From: an uncultured Eubacteriales bacterium
GTDB lineage: Bacteria; Bacillota_A; Clostridia; Oscillospirales; Oscillospiraceae
Length of the DNA: 47,815 nucleotides
Direction of reading: 5' to 3'
NCBI GenBank assembly: GCA_900319835.1
Contig: ONPY01000016.1
Span: forward strand, 1 to 47,815
The notes beneath the pieces are model-generated. The model saw only the letters and a list, made by a program, of their open reading frames with translations, was not told the origin of the DNA and ran no database searches. The first letter of the stretch is position 1, and each line of letters opens with the position of its first letter. Position numbers and translations under genes: made by a program. Shown here piece by piece: positions 29,365-36,887 of this stretch.

Positions 29365-30729
29365 ATGGGCGAATTTATTTGCAGGATCTTTGCCTGGCCG
29401 CTGGTCAAGTTCTACGAGGCCACCGGCAGCTACGGTCTGGCCATCGTGGTCTTTGCCCTGATGGTCAACCTCATCATGACGCCCTTCATGGCCAAGAGCA
29501 AGAAGAGCATGATGCGCTCTTCCCGCCTGCAGCCCCAGATCCAGGAGCTGCAGAGACGGCATGAGGGGAATCCCCAGAAGCTGAACGCCGAGATGCAGAA
29601 GCTGTACCAGGAAGAGGGCGTCAACCCCATGTCGGGCTGCCTCTGGTCCCTGATCCCCTTCCCCATTCTCATCGCGCTCTATTCCGTTATCCGCCGTCCC
29701 ATCACCCGCATGATGTTCGCCGCCGATTCCGTGGTGGACACCCTGAGGGAGTACATGACCACCATGGGCTGGTACGCCGCCTCCGGCGCGCGGGCTGACG
29801 CCTATGCCGAGGTCAAGCTGGCCAACCTTGCCCACCAGCACTGGGACGCTGTGAGCACCGACCTTGCCGGGAAGATCGACAAGCTGATGAACATCGATTT
29901 CAACTTCCTCGGCATCAACCTGGGCGAGCAGCCCACCGTCAGCACCCTGTGGCAGGGCCCGTACACCTGGGCCGCCATCGGTCTGTTCCTCATCCCCTTT
30001 ATCTCCGCCGCGCTGAGCTACTTCTCCATGAAGATCTCTTCCGCCTCCAACCCCTCCACCGGTGACGCCCAGTCCGAGGCCACCATGAAGAGCATGAACC
30101 TGATGATGCCCCTGATGAGCATCTGGATCTGCTTTGTCATGCCTGCCGCCATGGGTGTCTACTGGATCGCCAACTCCCTCTTCGGCATGGCCCGCGACTA
30201 TCTGCTCAACAAGATCTTCAAGAAGCAGATGGACGAGGAGGACAAGATCCGCGCCGCCAAGCGCGCCGAGCGGGACAAGGAGATGGAGGCCAAGAAGGCT
30301 GAGTACGAGCGCCTGAAGGCCGAGGGCAAGACCTCCGTCAACACCAACACCAGCAAGAAGAAGCTGCAGGCCAGCGAGAAGCAGAAGAGCGACGAGCGCA
30401 AGGCCGCCCTGGACCGCGCCGACCGCGCTGCCCGCCGCGAGCGCCTGGGCATCAAGGAGTATGAGAAGCCCGCCTCCCAGGTGGGCAACCGCCGCTATGC
30501 CAGAGGCCGCGCCTATGTGGCCGACCGCTTTGTGAATCCCGAGAACGCCGAGGCCGAGACTCTGGCCGCCGCGGAGGAATCCCTGGATGCCCCCGCCATC
30601 GACGAGATCGTGATCGAGGAGCTCCCCGCCGTGGAGGCCGCGCTCGATTCCGTCGAGGAGGCCGCGGCCGACGCCGCCGAAGCGCTTACCGAGGAGATCT
30701 CCGAAGAAGCGCAGGAACTAAAGGAATAA
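29365..30729 (+). CDS. yidC: Membrane protein insertase YidC/Oxa1 with long charged tail
   Basis: The 454-residue protein inserts membrane proteins, alone or with SecYEG. The Gram-positive-type core begins with a helix near residue 23 ('GLAIVVFALMVNLIMTPFMAK'). A positively charged hairpin ('KKSMMRSSRLQPQIQELQRRH') follows, then the helices 'GCLWSLIPFPILIALYSVI', 'WAAIGLFLIPFISAALSYF' and 'MSIWICFVMPAAMGVYWI'. About 160 residues after the last helix are highly charged, K/E/A-rich and probably helical, then acidic. Firmicutes YidC tails are basic and shorter, so this acidic extension is notable. No N-terminal lipobox is visible. AAAGGAG precedes the ATG. Confidence 0.95.
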   Translation: MGEFICRIFAWPLVKFYEATGSYGLAIVVFALMVNLIMTPFMAKSKKSMMRSSRLQPQIQELQRRHEGNPQKLNAEMQKLYQEEGVNPMSGCLWSLIPFPILIALYSVIRRPITRMMFAADSVVDTLREYMTTMGWYAASGARADAYAEVKLANLAHQHWDAVSTDLAGKIDKLMNIDFNFLGINLGEQPTVSTLWQGPYTWAAIGLFLIPFISAALSYFSMKISSASNPSTGDAQSEATMKSMNLMMPLMSIWICFVMPAAMGVYWIANSLFGMARDYLLNKIFKKQMDEEDKIRAAKRAERDKEMEAKKAEYERLKAEGKTSVNTNTSKKKLQASEKQKSDERKAALDRADRAARRERLGIKEYEKPASQVGNRRYARGRAYVADRFVNPENAEAETLAAAEESLDAPAIDEIVIEELPAVEAALDSVEEAAADAAEALTEEISEEAQELKE

Positions 30730-30745
30730 CAGGAGAAGCATCGCT

Positions 30746-31555
30746 ATGATCAAATATCTGGAAAAGACCGCCCGCACGGAGGACGCGGCCATTGCCGAGG
30801 CGCTCAAGGAGCTGGGGCTGGACCGGGACGACGTGTCGGTGGAGATTCTGGAGAGAGCCAAGTCCGGCTTCCTCGGCATCGGCGCCTCTCCCGCCCGCAT
30901 CCGCGTCAGCTATGAGGCTCCGGACGAGCAGCCCGCTCCCGCCCCCGTGAAGGCCGAGACTCCCAAGGTGGAGAAGAAGGCCGAGCCCAAGGCAAAGCCC
31001 GAAAAGAAGGCCGAGGCCCCCAAGGCCGTCGTCAAGGCCGCGCCCGCCGATCCCAACGAGCCCGCCGAGTACGCCGAGATCCGCGCCTTCCTCTCCGGCC
31101 TGCTCGAGCGCATGGGCGTCTCCGCCGAGATGGAGATCTCTCCCCGTGAAAACGGCGGCGTGAACGTCAACCTCACCGGCAACGCCATGGGCGCCATCAT
31201 CGGCAGACGGGGCGAGACCCTGGACGCCATCCAGCACCTGACCAACTATGTGGTCAACAAGAGCACGGAGAAGCATCTGCACATCTCCGTCGACGCCGAG
31301 GCCTACCGCTCCAAGCGGGAGGAGAGCCTGACGAAGCTGGCCGAGAAGATGGCGGAGAAGGCCATCAAGTACAAGCGCAGCATGGCGCTCGAGCCCATGA
31401 ACTCCTATGAGCGCCACGTCATCCACACCGCGCTGCAGAACTACGAGGGCGTCACCACCAGCTCCACCGGCGTGGAGCCCAACCGCCGCGTCGTGGTCTC
31501 CTACGTCAGACCCGAGAAGCCCGACAACAAGCCCAAGAGCCGCGAGTGGGCCTGA
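30746..31555 (+). CDS. khpB: RNA-binding protein Jag/KhpB (Jag-N, KH, R3H)
   Basis: The 269-residue cytoplasmic protein has three domains. Jag-N is at residues 1-52 ('KYLEKTARTEDAAIAEALKELG...AKSGFLGIGA'). A lysine/proline/alanine-rich linker spans about 55-105. The KH domain has the binding loop 'GAIIGRRGETLDAIQ' (about 150-164). The R3H domain is 'EPMNSYERHVIHTAL' (about 217-231). KhpB, with KhpA, binds RNA and affects division and envelope growth in other Firmicutes. It lies 16 nt after yidC. A structured repeat begins at the base after its stop codon. mnmE and mnmG, which often follow, are absent. Confidence 0.95.
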   Translation: MIKYLEKTARTEDAAIAEALKELGLDRDDVSVEILERAKSGFLGIGASPARIRVSYEAPDEQPAPAPVKAETPKVEKKAEPKAKPEKKAEAPKAVVKAAPADPNEPAEYAEIRAFLSGLLERMGVSAEMEISPRENGGVNVNLTGNAMGAIIGRRGETLDAIQHLTNYVVNKSTEKHLHISVDAEAYRSKREESLTKLAEKMAEKAIKYKRSMALEPMNSYERHVIHTALQNYEGVTTSSTGVEPNRRVVVSYVRPEKPDNKPKSREWA

Positions 31556-31666
31556 CGTCAGAGCAATGCCATAAGGTCACCTGCTTTCGCGCAGCAAAAG
31601 CAGGTCGACCGATGGCATTCCTCTTCCTCTCCAAAACGAAGTCGCTGCTTCGTTTTGGGAAACGGG
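31556..31666. repeat. Structured two-hairpin repeat (family C), copy 2
   Basis: It starts 'cgtcag' immediately after the jag stop. Hairpin I: agagcaatgccat/atggcattcctct (31560-31572 / 31612-31624, one mismatch), inner GGTC/GACC and cctgcttt/aaagcagg (31580-31587 / 31597-31604), loop 'cgcgcag' (31588-31594). Hairpin II: ccaaaacgaag/cttcgttttgg (31631-31641 / 31648-31658). The loop and hairpin order match copy 1 while stem bases differ in compensating pairs. Confidence 0.8.
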
Positions 31667-31709
31667 GGAACAAGGAATGGCTTTGATTTTTCGCTCCGCG
31701 AAATTGCTC

Positions 31710-31738
31710 TTGCAATACCGCGGCGTTTGTAGTACCAT
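31710..31738 (+). promoter_or_regulatory. Candidate promoter for acpP
   Basis: TTGCAA and TACCAT are spaced by 17 nt, about 55 nt before the acpP start. Confidence 0.4.
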
Positions 31739-31792
31739 GCAAAGCGAAATATGAATGTACAAGCTGTGCGCATGTACACCGGAGGTTTGAAC

Positions 31793-32020
31793 ATGATTTT
31801 TGAGAATGTCAGAGACGCTCTTGCCCAGCAGTTTGAGGTGGACCCGGATTCCATCACCATGGATACCAACCTGATCGACGATCTCGGCGCCGACTCTCTG
31901 GATGTGGTCGAGCTGATCATGTCCCTGGAGGATATGTTCGGCATCTCCATCACCGATGAGGACGCGGCCCAGCTCTATACCGTCAGCCGCATCGTCGAGT
32001 ACCTCGAGAAGCTGCAGTAA
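31793..32020 (+). CDS. acpP: Acyl carrier protein
   Basis: This 75-residue acidic helical protein carries fatty-acyl chains on a phosphopantetheine arm. The attachment serine is Ser35 in 'DLGADSLDVVEL'. GGAGG lies 7 nt before the ATG at 31793; a longer frame from 31751 has no such site. It stands alone, with its own terminator, and not inside a fab operon. Confidence 0.93.
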   Translation: MIFENVRDALAQQFEVDPDSITMDTNLIDDLGADSLDVVELIMSLEDMFGISITDEDAAQLYTVSRIVEYLEKLQ

Positions 32021-32033
32021 AGCCAAACATCAA

Positions 32034-32072
32034 AAACGGGAACCTTTTCGGAGGTTCCCGTCTCGTTTTTTC
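32034..32072 (+). terminator. Intrinsic terminator after acpP
   Basis: The stem aacgggaacc/ggttcccgt is followed by 'ctcgttttttcc'. It lies 15 nt after the acpP stop. Confidence 0.85.
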
Positions 32073-32085
32073 CGGTCTCTTTTTG

Positions 32086-32114
32086 TTGACGCTTTTTGCC
32101 CTTCCGGCTATAAT
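32086..32114 (+). promoter_or_regulatory. Promoter of the small membrane protein gene
   Basis: TTGACG and a perfect TATAAT are separated by 17 nt. AAAGGGG and the start codon follow within 40 nt. Confidence 0.7.
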
Positions 32115-32152
32115 GGGGACAGAATACCGCGGAAAGGGGCGACGCGACCGCT

Positions 32153-32377
32153 ATGCTGTTTGTTGTCTACCTGCTCCTTCTGGCGGGCTGGCTGTGCGTC
32201 AGCTGGTTTGCCGCCGGGGAGTTTTACAAAATCGCCGAGGACAAGGGCTACCACGGGAAGAAGTACTTCTGGTGGTGTTTTCTGGCGCCCCCGGTGGGGC
32301 ATCTGATGGTCGTCGCCATGCCGGACCGGGCCCGAAATCAGCAGGCCGTGGTCAACGACGACCTGCCGGAGCTGTAA
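32153..32377 (+). CDS. Small single-helix membrane protein, unknown function
   Basis: The 74-residue protein has one N-terminal membrane helix (about 2-21) and then 'FYKIAEDKGYHGKKYFWWCFLAPPVGHLMVVAMPD'-type sequence (about 25-59; a second hydrophobic stretch). This 'A..KGY..KKYFW..F..G..G....ALPD' pattern is common in small Firmicutes proteins of unknown role (recollection). It has its own promoter and terminator, so it is an independent unit. Confidence 0.75.
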   Translation: MLFVVYLLLLAGWLCVSWFAAGEFYKIAEDKGYHGKKYFWWCFLAPPVGHLMVVAMPDRARNQQAVVNDDLPEL

Positions 32378-32387
32378 CTGCATACGC

Positions 32388-32418
32388 GAAAACGCGCCGC
32401 TTTTGCGGCGCGTTTTTT
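32388..32418. terminator. Bidirectional intrinsic terminator
   Basis: The stem aacgcgccgc/gcggcgcgtt has T-runs on both sides. It separates the converging small membrane-protein and sulP genes. Confidence 0.85.
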
Positions 32419-32426
32419 GCGTGTTT

Positions 32427-34619
32427 TTATTCTTCCGCCTTGGCTGTGGCGGCGTCCTCTTCGTCGATGCGCGCCTTGACGGCAGCGATGCGCCTGTCCA
32501 GCTCCGGGTCCTGCCAGGCCCGCTCGGCGTAGTACCGCTCCTGGGCCAGACAGTAGCGCTCGTAGAGCCTGGGGTTCTGCTTCCGCATGCGCTCCTTGCG
32601 GGCTCTTCGCCTGCGGATGAAGCGGGTCAGCACCTCGTCCGGGGCGTCGATCAGCCGCCGCTCCAGCTCCAGGTGGTGGTGCATGATGCGCTCAAGCAGC
32701 TTGTCCACCTGCTCGGAGTCGCCGTTCTCCTCCAGGTGCAGGGCCAGCAGGTTGAGGAAGGCGTCCTCGTCCGCCGGGGCCCAGTAGCCGTCGGAGAAGC
32801 GCAGCTCCTCGTCGTAGAGGCTCTCGTTGTCGTCCACGGTGTTGGCCCGGAGAAAGCGCTTGGCGGTCTCCCGGGCGAAGGCGTCCAGGCTCTTGTCCGC
32901 CCCCTTGCCGAAGGCCCATTCGTACTCGGACAGGTTCAGCTGCGGCAGGGGCTTGTCCTCGGGCACGGCCTCCAGGGGGTAGGGCTTGTGGATGCCCGCG
33001 GCCTCCAGCGCCAGGGGGATGGTGCGGTAGACCGCGCCGTGGTAGATCAGCTCCCCGGCGCCCATGGCCCGCAGCTGGTCGTTGAGCTGGCCCACGTGGC
33101 CGGCCAGATACAGGCGGCGGCCCTGACTCTGCAGCTTGTGGGAGATCAGCAGCAGGCGCTCGGCCGCGGTCACGTCCAGACTGCCGATGCCGGCCGAGTC
33201 CACGATCACGATCCGGGTGTCCTCCTTCACGGCGGCGAGCAACTCCTCCTGGAAGCGGTCGATGTTGGCGTAGAAGAGCGCGCCCGTGAAGCGGTAGATC
33301 ACCACCTCGGGGATGGGGGCGGCGCCGTAGCGGCGGTCCAGGGGGTGGAAGGCGTCGTCCACGGCGTCATAGCCCACCAGGCTGGACGGCGGCGCGGAGG
33401 AGCGCTTGATGAACACCACCGCGGACAGGGCTACGCCCACCGCCACGCCGTAGACCGTGCCGAAGAGCAGCACCGCGAAGAAGGCGGCGTAGAAGATGAA
33501 CCACTCTTTCCAGTCGGCCTTGCGCAGCTTTCGGGCCAGGTGAAATTCCAGCGTGCCGATGAGGGCGGAGATGACGATGCCCGTCAGCACCGGCACCGGC
33601 AGCCAGGCGATAAAGCCCGTGCCGAAGAAGAGGATTCCCAGCATGGCAAAGCCCGCCACGATGCTCATGAGCTGGGAGGAGACGCCGAACTGGTCGGCGA
33701 TGCCGCTGCGGGAGATGCTGCCGTTGACAGGCAGACAGCCGAAGAGGGCGGAGGCGAAGTTGCCGGCGGCGTAGGCCATCAGCTCCCGCCGGGGGTCGAT
33801 CCTGTCGTCGTGGGCCATGGCGAAATTGTTGGTGGCAAGCAGCGTCTCCGAGGTGATGACCACCGCTACCGTCAGGCACGGCATGGCAAGCTGCCGCGCA
33901 AGCGTGCGCAGCAGCAGCGCGTCCGGCAGCTTCGGCAGCGGCAGTCCCGCTGCCACCGCCGGCAGGAGCCTGACGCCGTACTGCTGCAGATTCAGGAGTC
34001 TGGACGCCAGGGCCCCCAGCAGCATCAGAATCACGCTGGTGGGGATGCGGGGGTCGATCTTCTTGCTGACCAGGATCAGAATCAGCGTGCCCGCCCCCAG
34101 CGCGAAGCTCAGCGGGTGGAAGAGGGAGAGCTGCTCCGCGATGTGGCGGAAGAGTTCCAGCCCCTCCCCGGCCCCGGCGCTGCCGCCGAAGAGCTTGGGC
34201 AGCTGCATGAGGATGATGGTGGAGCTGATGCCGGTGATGAAGCCGCCCATGACCGGGGCGGAGATGTACTTGAGCAGGGTGTTGGCCTTGAACAGCCAGA
34301 ACAGCAGCAGCCAGCCTGTTGTGATCAGGGTGATCACCGGCACGGCGGCGATGGCCTCCGGCGACTCCGGGGTGATCTTCAGCGTCACAAGGATGGCCCC
34401 CACCAGCGCCGCGGGCGCGGCGTCCACGCCGAAGACGAAGCGCGGCGAGGAGGTGAGAAGGCCGTAGACCAGGATCGGCAGCACGGAGCCGTAGAGCCCG
34501 TAGACCGGGGGCAGCCCCGCGATCTGGGAATAGCCCATGGAGATGGGGATGGAGATCAGCGCAACCACCAGACCGATCAGGCTGTCCCGCAGGGGCCTGG
34601 CATTTTGAAACTGCTGCAT
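32427..34619 (-). CDS. SulP-family anion transporter with STAS domain and long tail
   Basis: The 730-residue protein begins with a SulP membrane core of about 12-14 helices ('RPLRDSLIGLVVALISIPISMGYSQIAGLPPVYGLYGS', residues about 9-46). The core includes the 'NGSISRSGIADQFG' anion-site region. A STAS domain covers about 436-543 ('VVIYRFTGALFYANIDRFQ', 'IVIVDSAGIGSLDVTA'). The last 170 residues are an unusual acidic/basic helical extension. SulP proteins carry sulfate, bicarbonate or dicarboxylates; the substrate is unknown here. The ATG at 34619 has AAAGGAG 8 nt upstream. An argS terminator lies only 20 nt upstream, so expression may depend on read-through. Confidence 0.92.
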   Translation of the reverse strand: MQQFQNARPLRDSLIGLVVALISIPISMGYSQIAGLPPVYGLYGSVLPILVYGLLTSSPRFVFGVDAAPAALVGAILVTLKITPESPEAIAAVPVITLITTGWLLLFWLFKANTLLKYISAPVMGGFITGISSTIILMQLPKLFGGSAGAGEGLELFRHIAEQLSLFHPLSFALGAGTLILILVSKKIDPRIPTSVILMLLGALASRLLNLQQYGVRLLPAVAAGLPLPKLPDALLLRTLARQLAMPCLTVAVVITSETLLATNNFAMAHDDRIDPRRELMAYAAGNFASALFGCLPVNGSISRSGIADQFGVSSQLMSIVAGFAMLGILFFGTGFIAWLPVPVLTGIVISALIGTLEFHLARKLRKADWKEWFIFYAAFFAVLLFGTVYGVAVGVALSAVVFIKRSSAPPSSLVGYDAVDDAFHPLDRRYGAAPIPEVVIYRFTGALFYANIDRFQEELLAAVKEDTRIVIVDSAGIGSLDVTAAERLLLISHKLQSQGRRLYLAGHVGQLNDQLRAMGAGELIYHGAVYRTIPLALEAAGIHKPYPLEAVPEDKPLPQLNLSEYEWAFGKGADKSLDAFARETAKRFLRANTVDDNESLYDEELRFSDGYWAPADEDAFLNLLALHLEENGDSEQVDKLLERIMHHHLELERRLIDAPDEVLTRFIRRRRARKERMRKQNPRLYERYCLAQERYYAERAWQDPELDRRIAAVKARIDEEDAATAKAEE

Positions 34620-34639
34620 GGAAGCATCTCCTTTCAGAA

Positions 34640-34671
34640 AATAAGGTGCGGCCCGGAAACAGGGCCGCACC
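34640..34671 (-). terminator. Terminator between argS and sulP
   Basis: A perfect 10-bp stem (ggtgcggccc / gggccgcacc) is followed on the minus strand by 'ttattttct'. It ends the murI-DUF1934-argS transcript. Confidence 0.75.
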
Positions 34672-34688
34672 GATACGCTGCGAAGGTA

Positions 34689-36434
34689 TTACATCTTTTC
34701 CGGTGCGGTGACGCCGATGACGGAGAGCGAGATGGCGATGACGCGGCGCACGCAATCGGCAAGCAGGAGCCGGGCCTCCAGCACGCCCTCCTCCGCGCCC
34801 TTGATGCGGCAGACGGTGTAGAAGCGGTGGAAGCGGGCGGCAAGCTCGGTGACGTACTTGTTGATGCGGCTGGGGTCGTAGTCCCGGGCGGCCAGGCGGA
34901 TCTCCTCCGGCAGGGCGGCCAGCTGCTTGATCAGCTCCTTCTCCGTCTCGTCGGTGAGCAGGGCGGCGTCCACGGTTCCGGCCTCGGGCACGGCATGGCC
35001 GTCGGCGGCCAGGGCTGCGAGCAGCGTGCAGATGCGCGCGTGGGCGTACTGGACGTAGTAGACCGGGTTTTCGTTGTCCTGGCGCTGGGCCAGCTCCAGG
35101 TCAAAGAGCACCGGGGACTCGGGTCTGGAGTTGAAGAAGTAGCGGGCGGAGTCCACGGGGATGTCGTCAAGCAGGTTCGTGAGGCTGATGGCCTTGCCGG
35201 TGCGCTTGGACATGCGCACCTCCTGCCCGTCGCTCATGAGCTTGACCAGCTGCATCAGCACGATCTGCAGCCGGTGCTCACCGTCGAGCCCCAGGGCGTC
35301 CAGCGCCCCTTTGAGCCGGGCGACGTGGCCGTGGTGGTCGGCGCCCCAGACGTTCACGGCCACATCGAAGCCGCGCTTTTCCAGCTTGTTGCGGTGGTAG
35401 GCGATGTCGGCGGCAAAGTAGGTGTAAAAGCCGTTGGCGCGTCTGAGCACGTCGTCCTTGAGCTCGAGCTTGTCGATCTCCTCCTGCTTCTTGCCGGCCT
35501 TGAGCAGGTTCTCCGTGAGGATCTGGGCGGTCTTGAGCCAGAGCGCCCCGTCCTTTTCATAGGTGTAGCCCCGGTCGGTGAGCTTCTGGACAGAGTCGGC
35601 CACATAGCCGCTGTCATGCAGGGAGCTCTCAAAGAACCACTCGTCGTACTCCACGCCGTAGCGCTTGAGATCGGACTGCATCTTGGGGATGTTCCGGTCC
35701 AGTCCGAAGCGGGCCATGGCCGCGTGGCGCTCGGCCACGTCCTTATTCAGATAGCTCTCGCCGTGCTCGTCATAGAAGGCTTTGGCCAGCTCCTTGATGT
35801 CCTCGCCGTGGTAGCCGTCCTCGGGGAAGGCAACCTTGTCCTCGCCCAGGATGAGCTGCTGGTAGCGGGCGTCGATGGAGGAGGCGAACTTCTCGATCTG
35901 GTTGCCGGCGTCGTTGACGTAAAACTCACGCCAGACGTCATAGCCCGCGCGGTCGAGCACGCTCGCCAGCGCGTCGCCCAGCACGCCGCCGCGGGCGTTG
36001 CCCATGTGCATGGGGCCCGTGGGGTTGGCGGAGACAAACTCCACCATCAGGCGCTTGCCGTGCCCCTCGTCCACGCGGCCGTAGTCCGCGCCCTCTCCGG
36101 TGACAGCGCCCAGCACGTCGGCGTACCAGGCGGGGGAGAGGCGGAAATTGATAAAGCCGGGGCCGGCCACCTCGACGGAGGAAAACCAGCTGCCCTCAAG
36201 ATCGAGGTTTTCGATCAGAGCCTCGGCGATCTTCCGGGGCGCCATGTGCAGGGCGCGGGCCCCGGCCATAGCGTGGTTGGCGGCGTAGTCGCCGTTGGAG
36301 GTGTCCTTGGGGATCTCCACCGTGCCGGAAAGCACGGCGCCGGCGGGCAGCTGACCCTTCTCCACGGCCTTTGCGCAGGCCGCGGCCAGCAGGGCGTTTA
36401 CGCTGTCCTTGGCGTTCTGAATCATGTTAGCCAT
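34689..36434 (-). CDS. argS: Arginyl-tRNA synthetase
   Basis: This 581-residue class I synthetase charges tRNA-Arg. The N-terminal Add-1 domain is followed by the catalytic fold with 'ANPTGPMHMGNARGG' (about 131-145, HIGH box as HMGN). The KMSKS-equivalent 'RMSKRTGKA' is near residue 406. The C-terminal anticodon-binding DALR domain ends in 'RLLLADCVRRVIAISLSVIGVTAPEKM'-type sequence, the usual ArgS terminus. AGGAG lies 8 nt before the ATG. It follows the DUF1934 gene by 11 nt, the same arrangement as ywiB-argS in Bacillus. Confidence 0.97.
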   Translation of the reverse strand: MANMIQNAKDSVNALLAAACAKAVEKGQLPAGAVLSGTVEIPKDTSNGDYAANHAMAGARALHMAPRKIAEALIENLDLEGSWFSSVEVAGPGFINFRLSPAWYADVLGAVTGEGADYGRVDEGHGKRLMVEFVSANPTGPMHMGNARGGVLGDALASVLDRAGYDVWREFYVNDAGNQIEKFASSIDARYQQLILGEDKVAFPEDGYHGEDIKELAKAFYDEHGESYLNKDVAERHAAMARFGLDRNIPKMQSDLKRYGVEYDEWFFESSLHDSGYVADSVQKLTDRGYTYEKDGALWLKTAQILTENLLKAGKKQEEIDKLELKDDVLRRANGFYTYFAADIAYHRNKLEKRGFDVAVNVWGADHHGHVARLKGALDALGLDGEHRLQIVLMQLVKLMSDGQEVRMSKRTGKAISLTNLLDDIPVDSARYFFNSRPESPVLFDLELAQRQDNENPVYYVQYAHARICTLLAALAADGHAVPEAGTVDAALLTDETEKELIKQLAALPEEIRLAARDYDPSRINKYVTELAARFHRFYTVCRIKGAEEGVLEARLLLADCVRRVIAISLSVIGVTAPEKM

Positions 36435-36445
36435 CTTTTGTTCTC

Positions 36446-36883
36446 CTATATTGAAGCAATTTGTTTCTGCAGTTTGACCTCCACCCGGAAGATATTCCGG
36501 GTGACAAAGGCGTGCTCGAGATCCAGCACGTAGTCGATCTCCATCTCGCCGCCCTGCTCGTCAAAGCGGAAGAGGATGCGGCGGGTGTCGATGTGCATGG
36601 TGGCCGAACCCACCGGGGTGTCGTAGAGGAAGGCGTTCTTCTCCCCCTGCTTGAAGATCATCCGGCTGGTGACGGTCCCGTCCCGGTCCACGACCACCTT
36701 GTCGGCGAAGATCATGAGACTGGTGCGGGTGCCCTCCATGCCCGTGACCTCGCTCTCCAGATAGGTCACGCAGGCCACCTCACCGTCGAAGCTGTACAGC
36801 CCCTCGGTGACAAAATCGATGGAATCCTCATCCTCGTCCGCAAAGTTTCGGCTGAGGATGGATATGACGACGTCTTTCATCAT
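36446..36883 (-). CDS. DUF1934 (YwiB-like) beta-barrel protein
   Basis: The 145-residue protein fits the DUF1934 family. Alternating hydrophobic strands include 'FVTEGLYSFDGEVACVTYLESEVTGMEGT', 'SLMIFADKVVVDRDG' and 'EIDYVLDLEHAFVTRNIFRVEVK'. These suggest a calycin-like eight-strand barrel. Biochemical function is unknown; constant pairing with argS in Firmicutes hints at coupling to translation (inference). The start is ATG at 36883, with GGAG inside the murI 3' end 10 nt upstream; a second ATG follows directly. The frame is open further upstream only as a shadow of murI. Confidence 0.88.
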   Translation of the reverse strand: MMKDVVISILSRNFADEDEDSIDFVTEGLYSFDGEVACVTYLESEVTGMEGTRTSLMIFADKVVVDRDGTVTSRMIFKQGEKNAFLYDTPVGSATMHIDTRRILFRFDEQGGEMEIDYVLDLEHAFVTRNIFRVEVKLQKQIASI

Positions 36884-36887
36884 GTCT

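Noticed and set aside
32403..36533. A 1376-codon open frame on the plus strand across sulP and argS
   Set aside because: It is antisense to two clear genes, is H/G/Q/V-rich as expected from GC-biased shadow frames, and has no domain. The same applies to antisense frames at 7844-9907 (ileS), 18563-20557 (mutS), 243-1364 (glycosyltransferase) and 43738-45252 (kinase).
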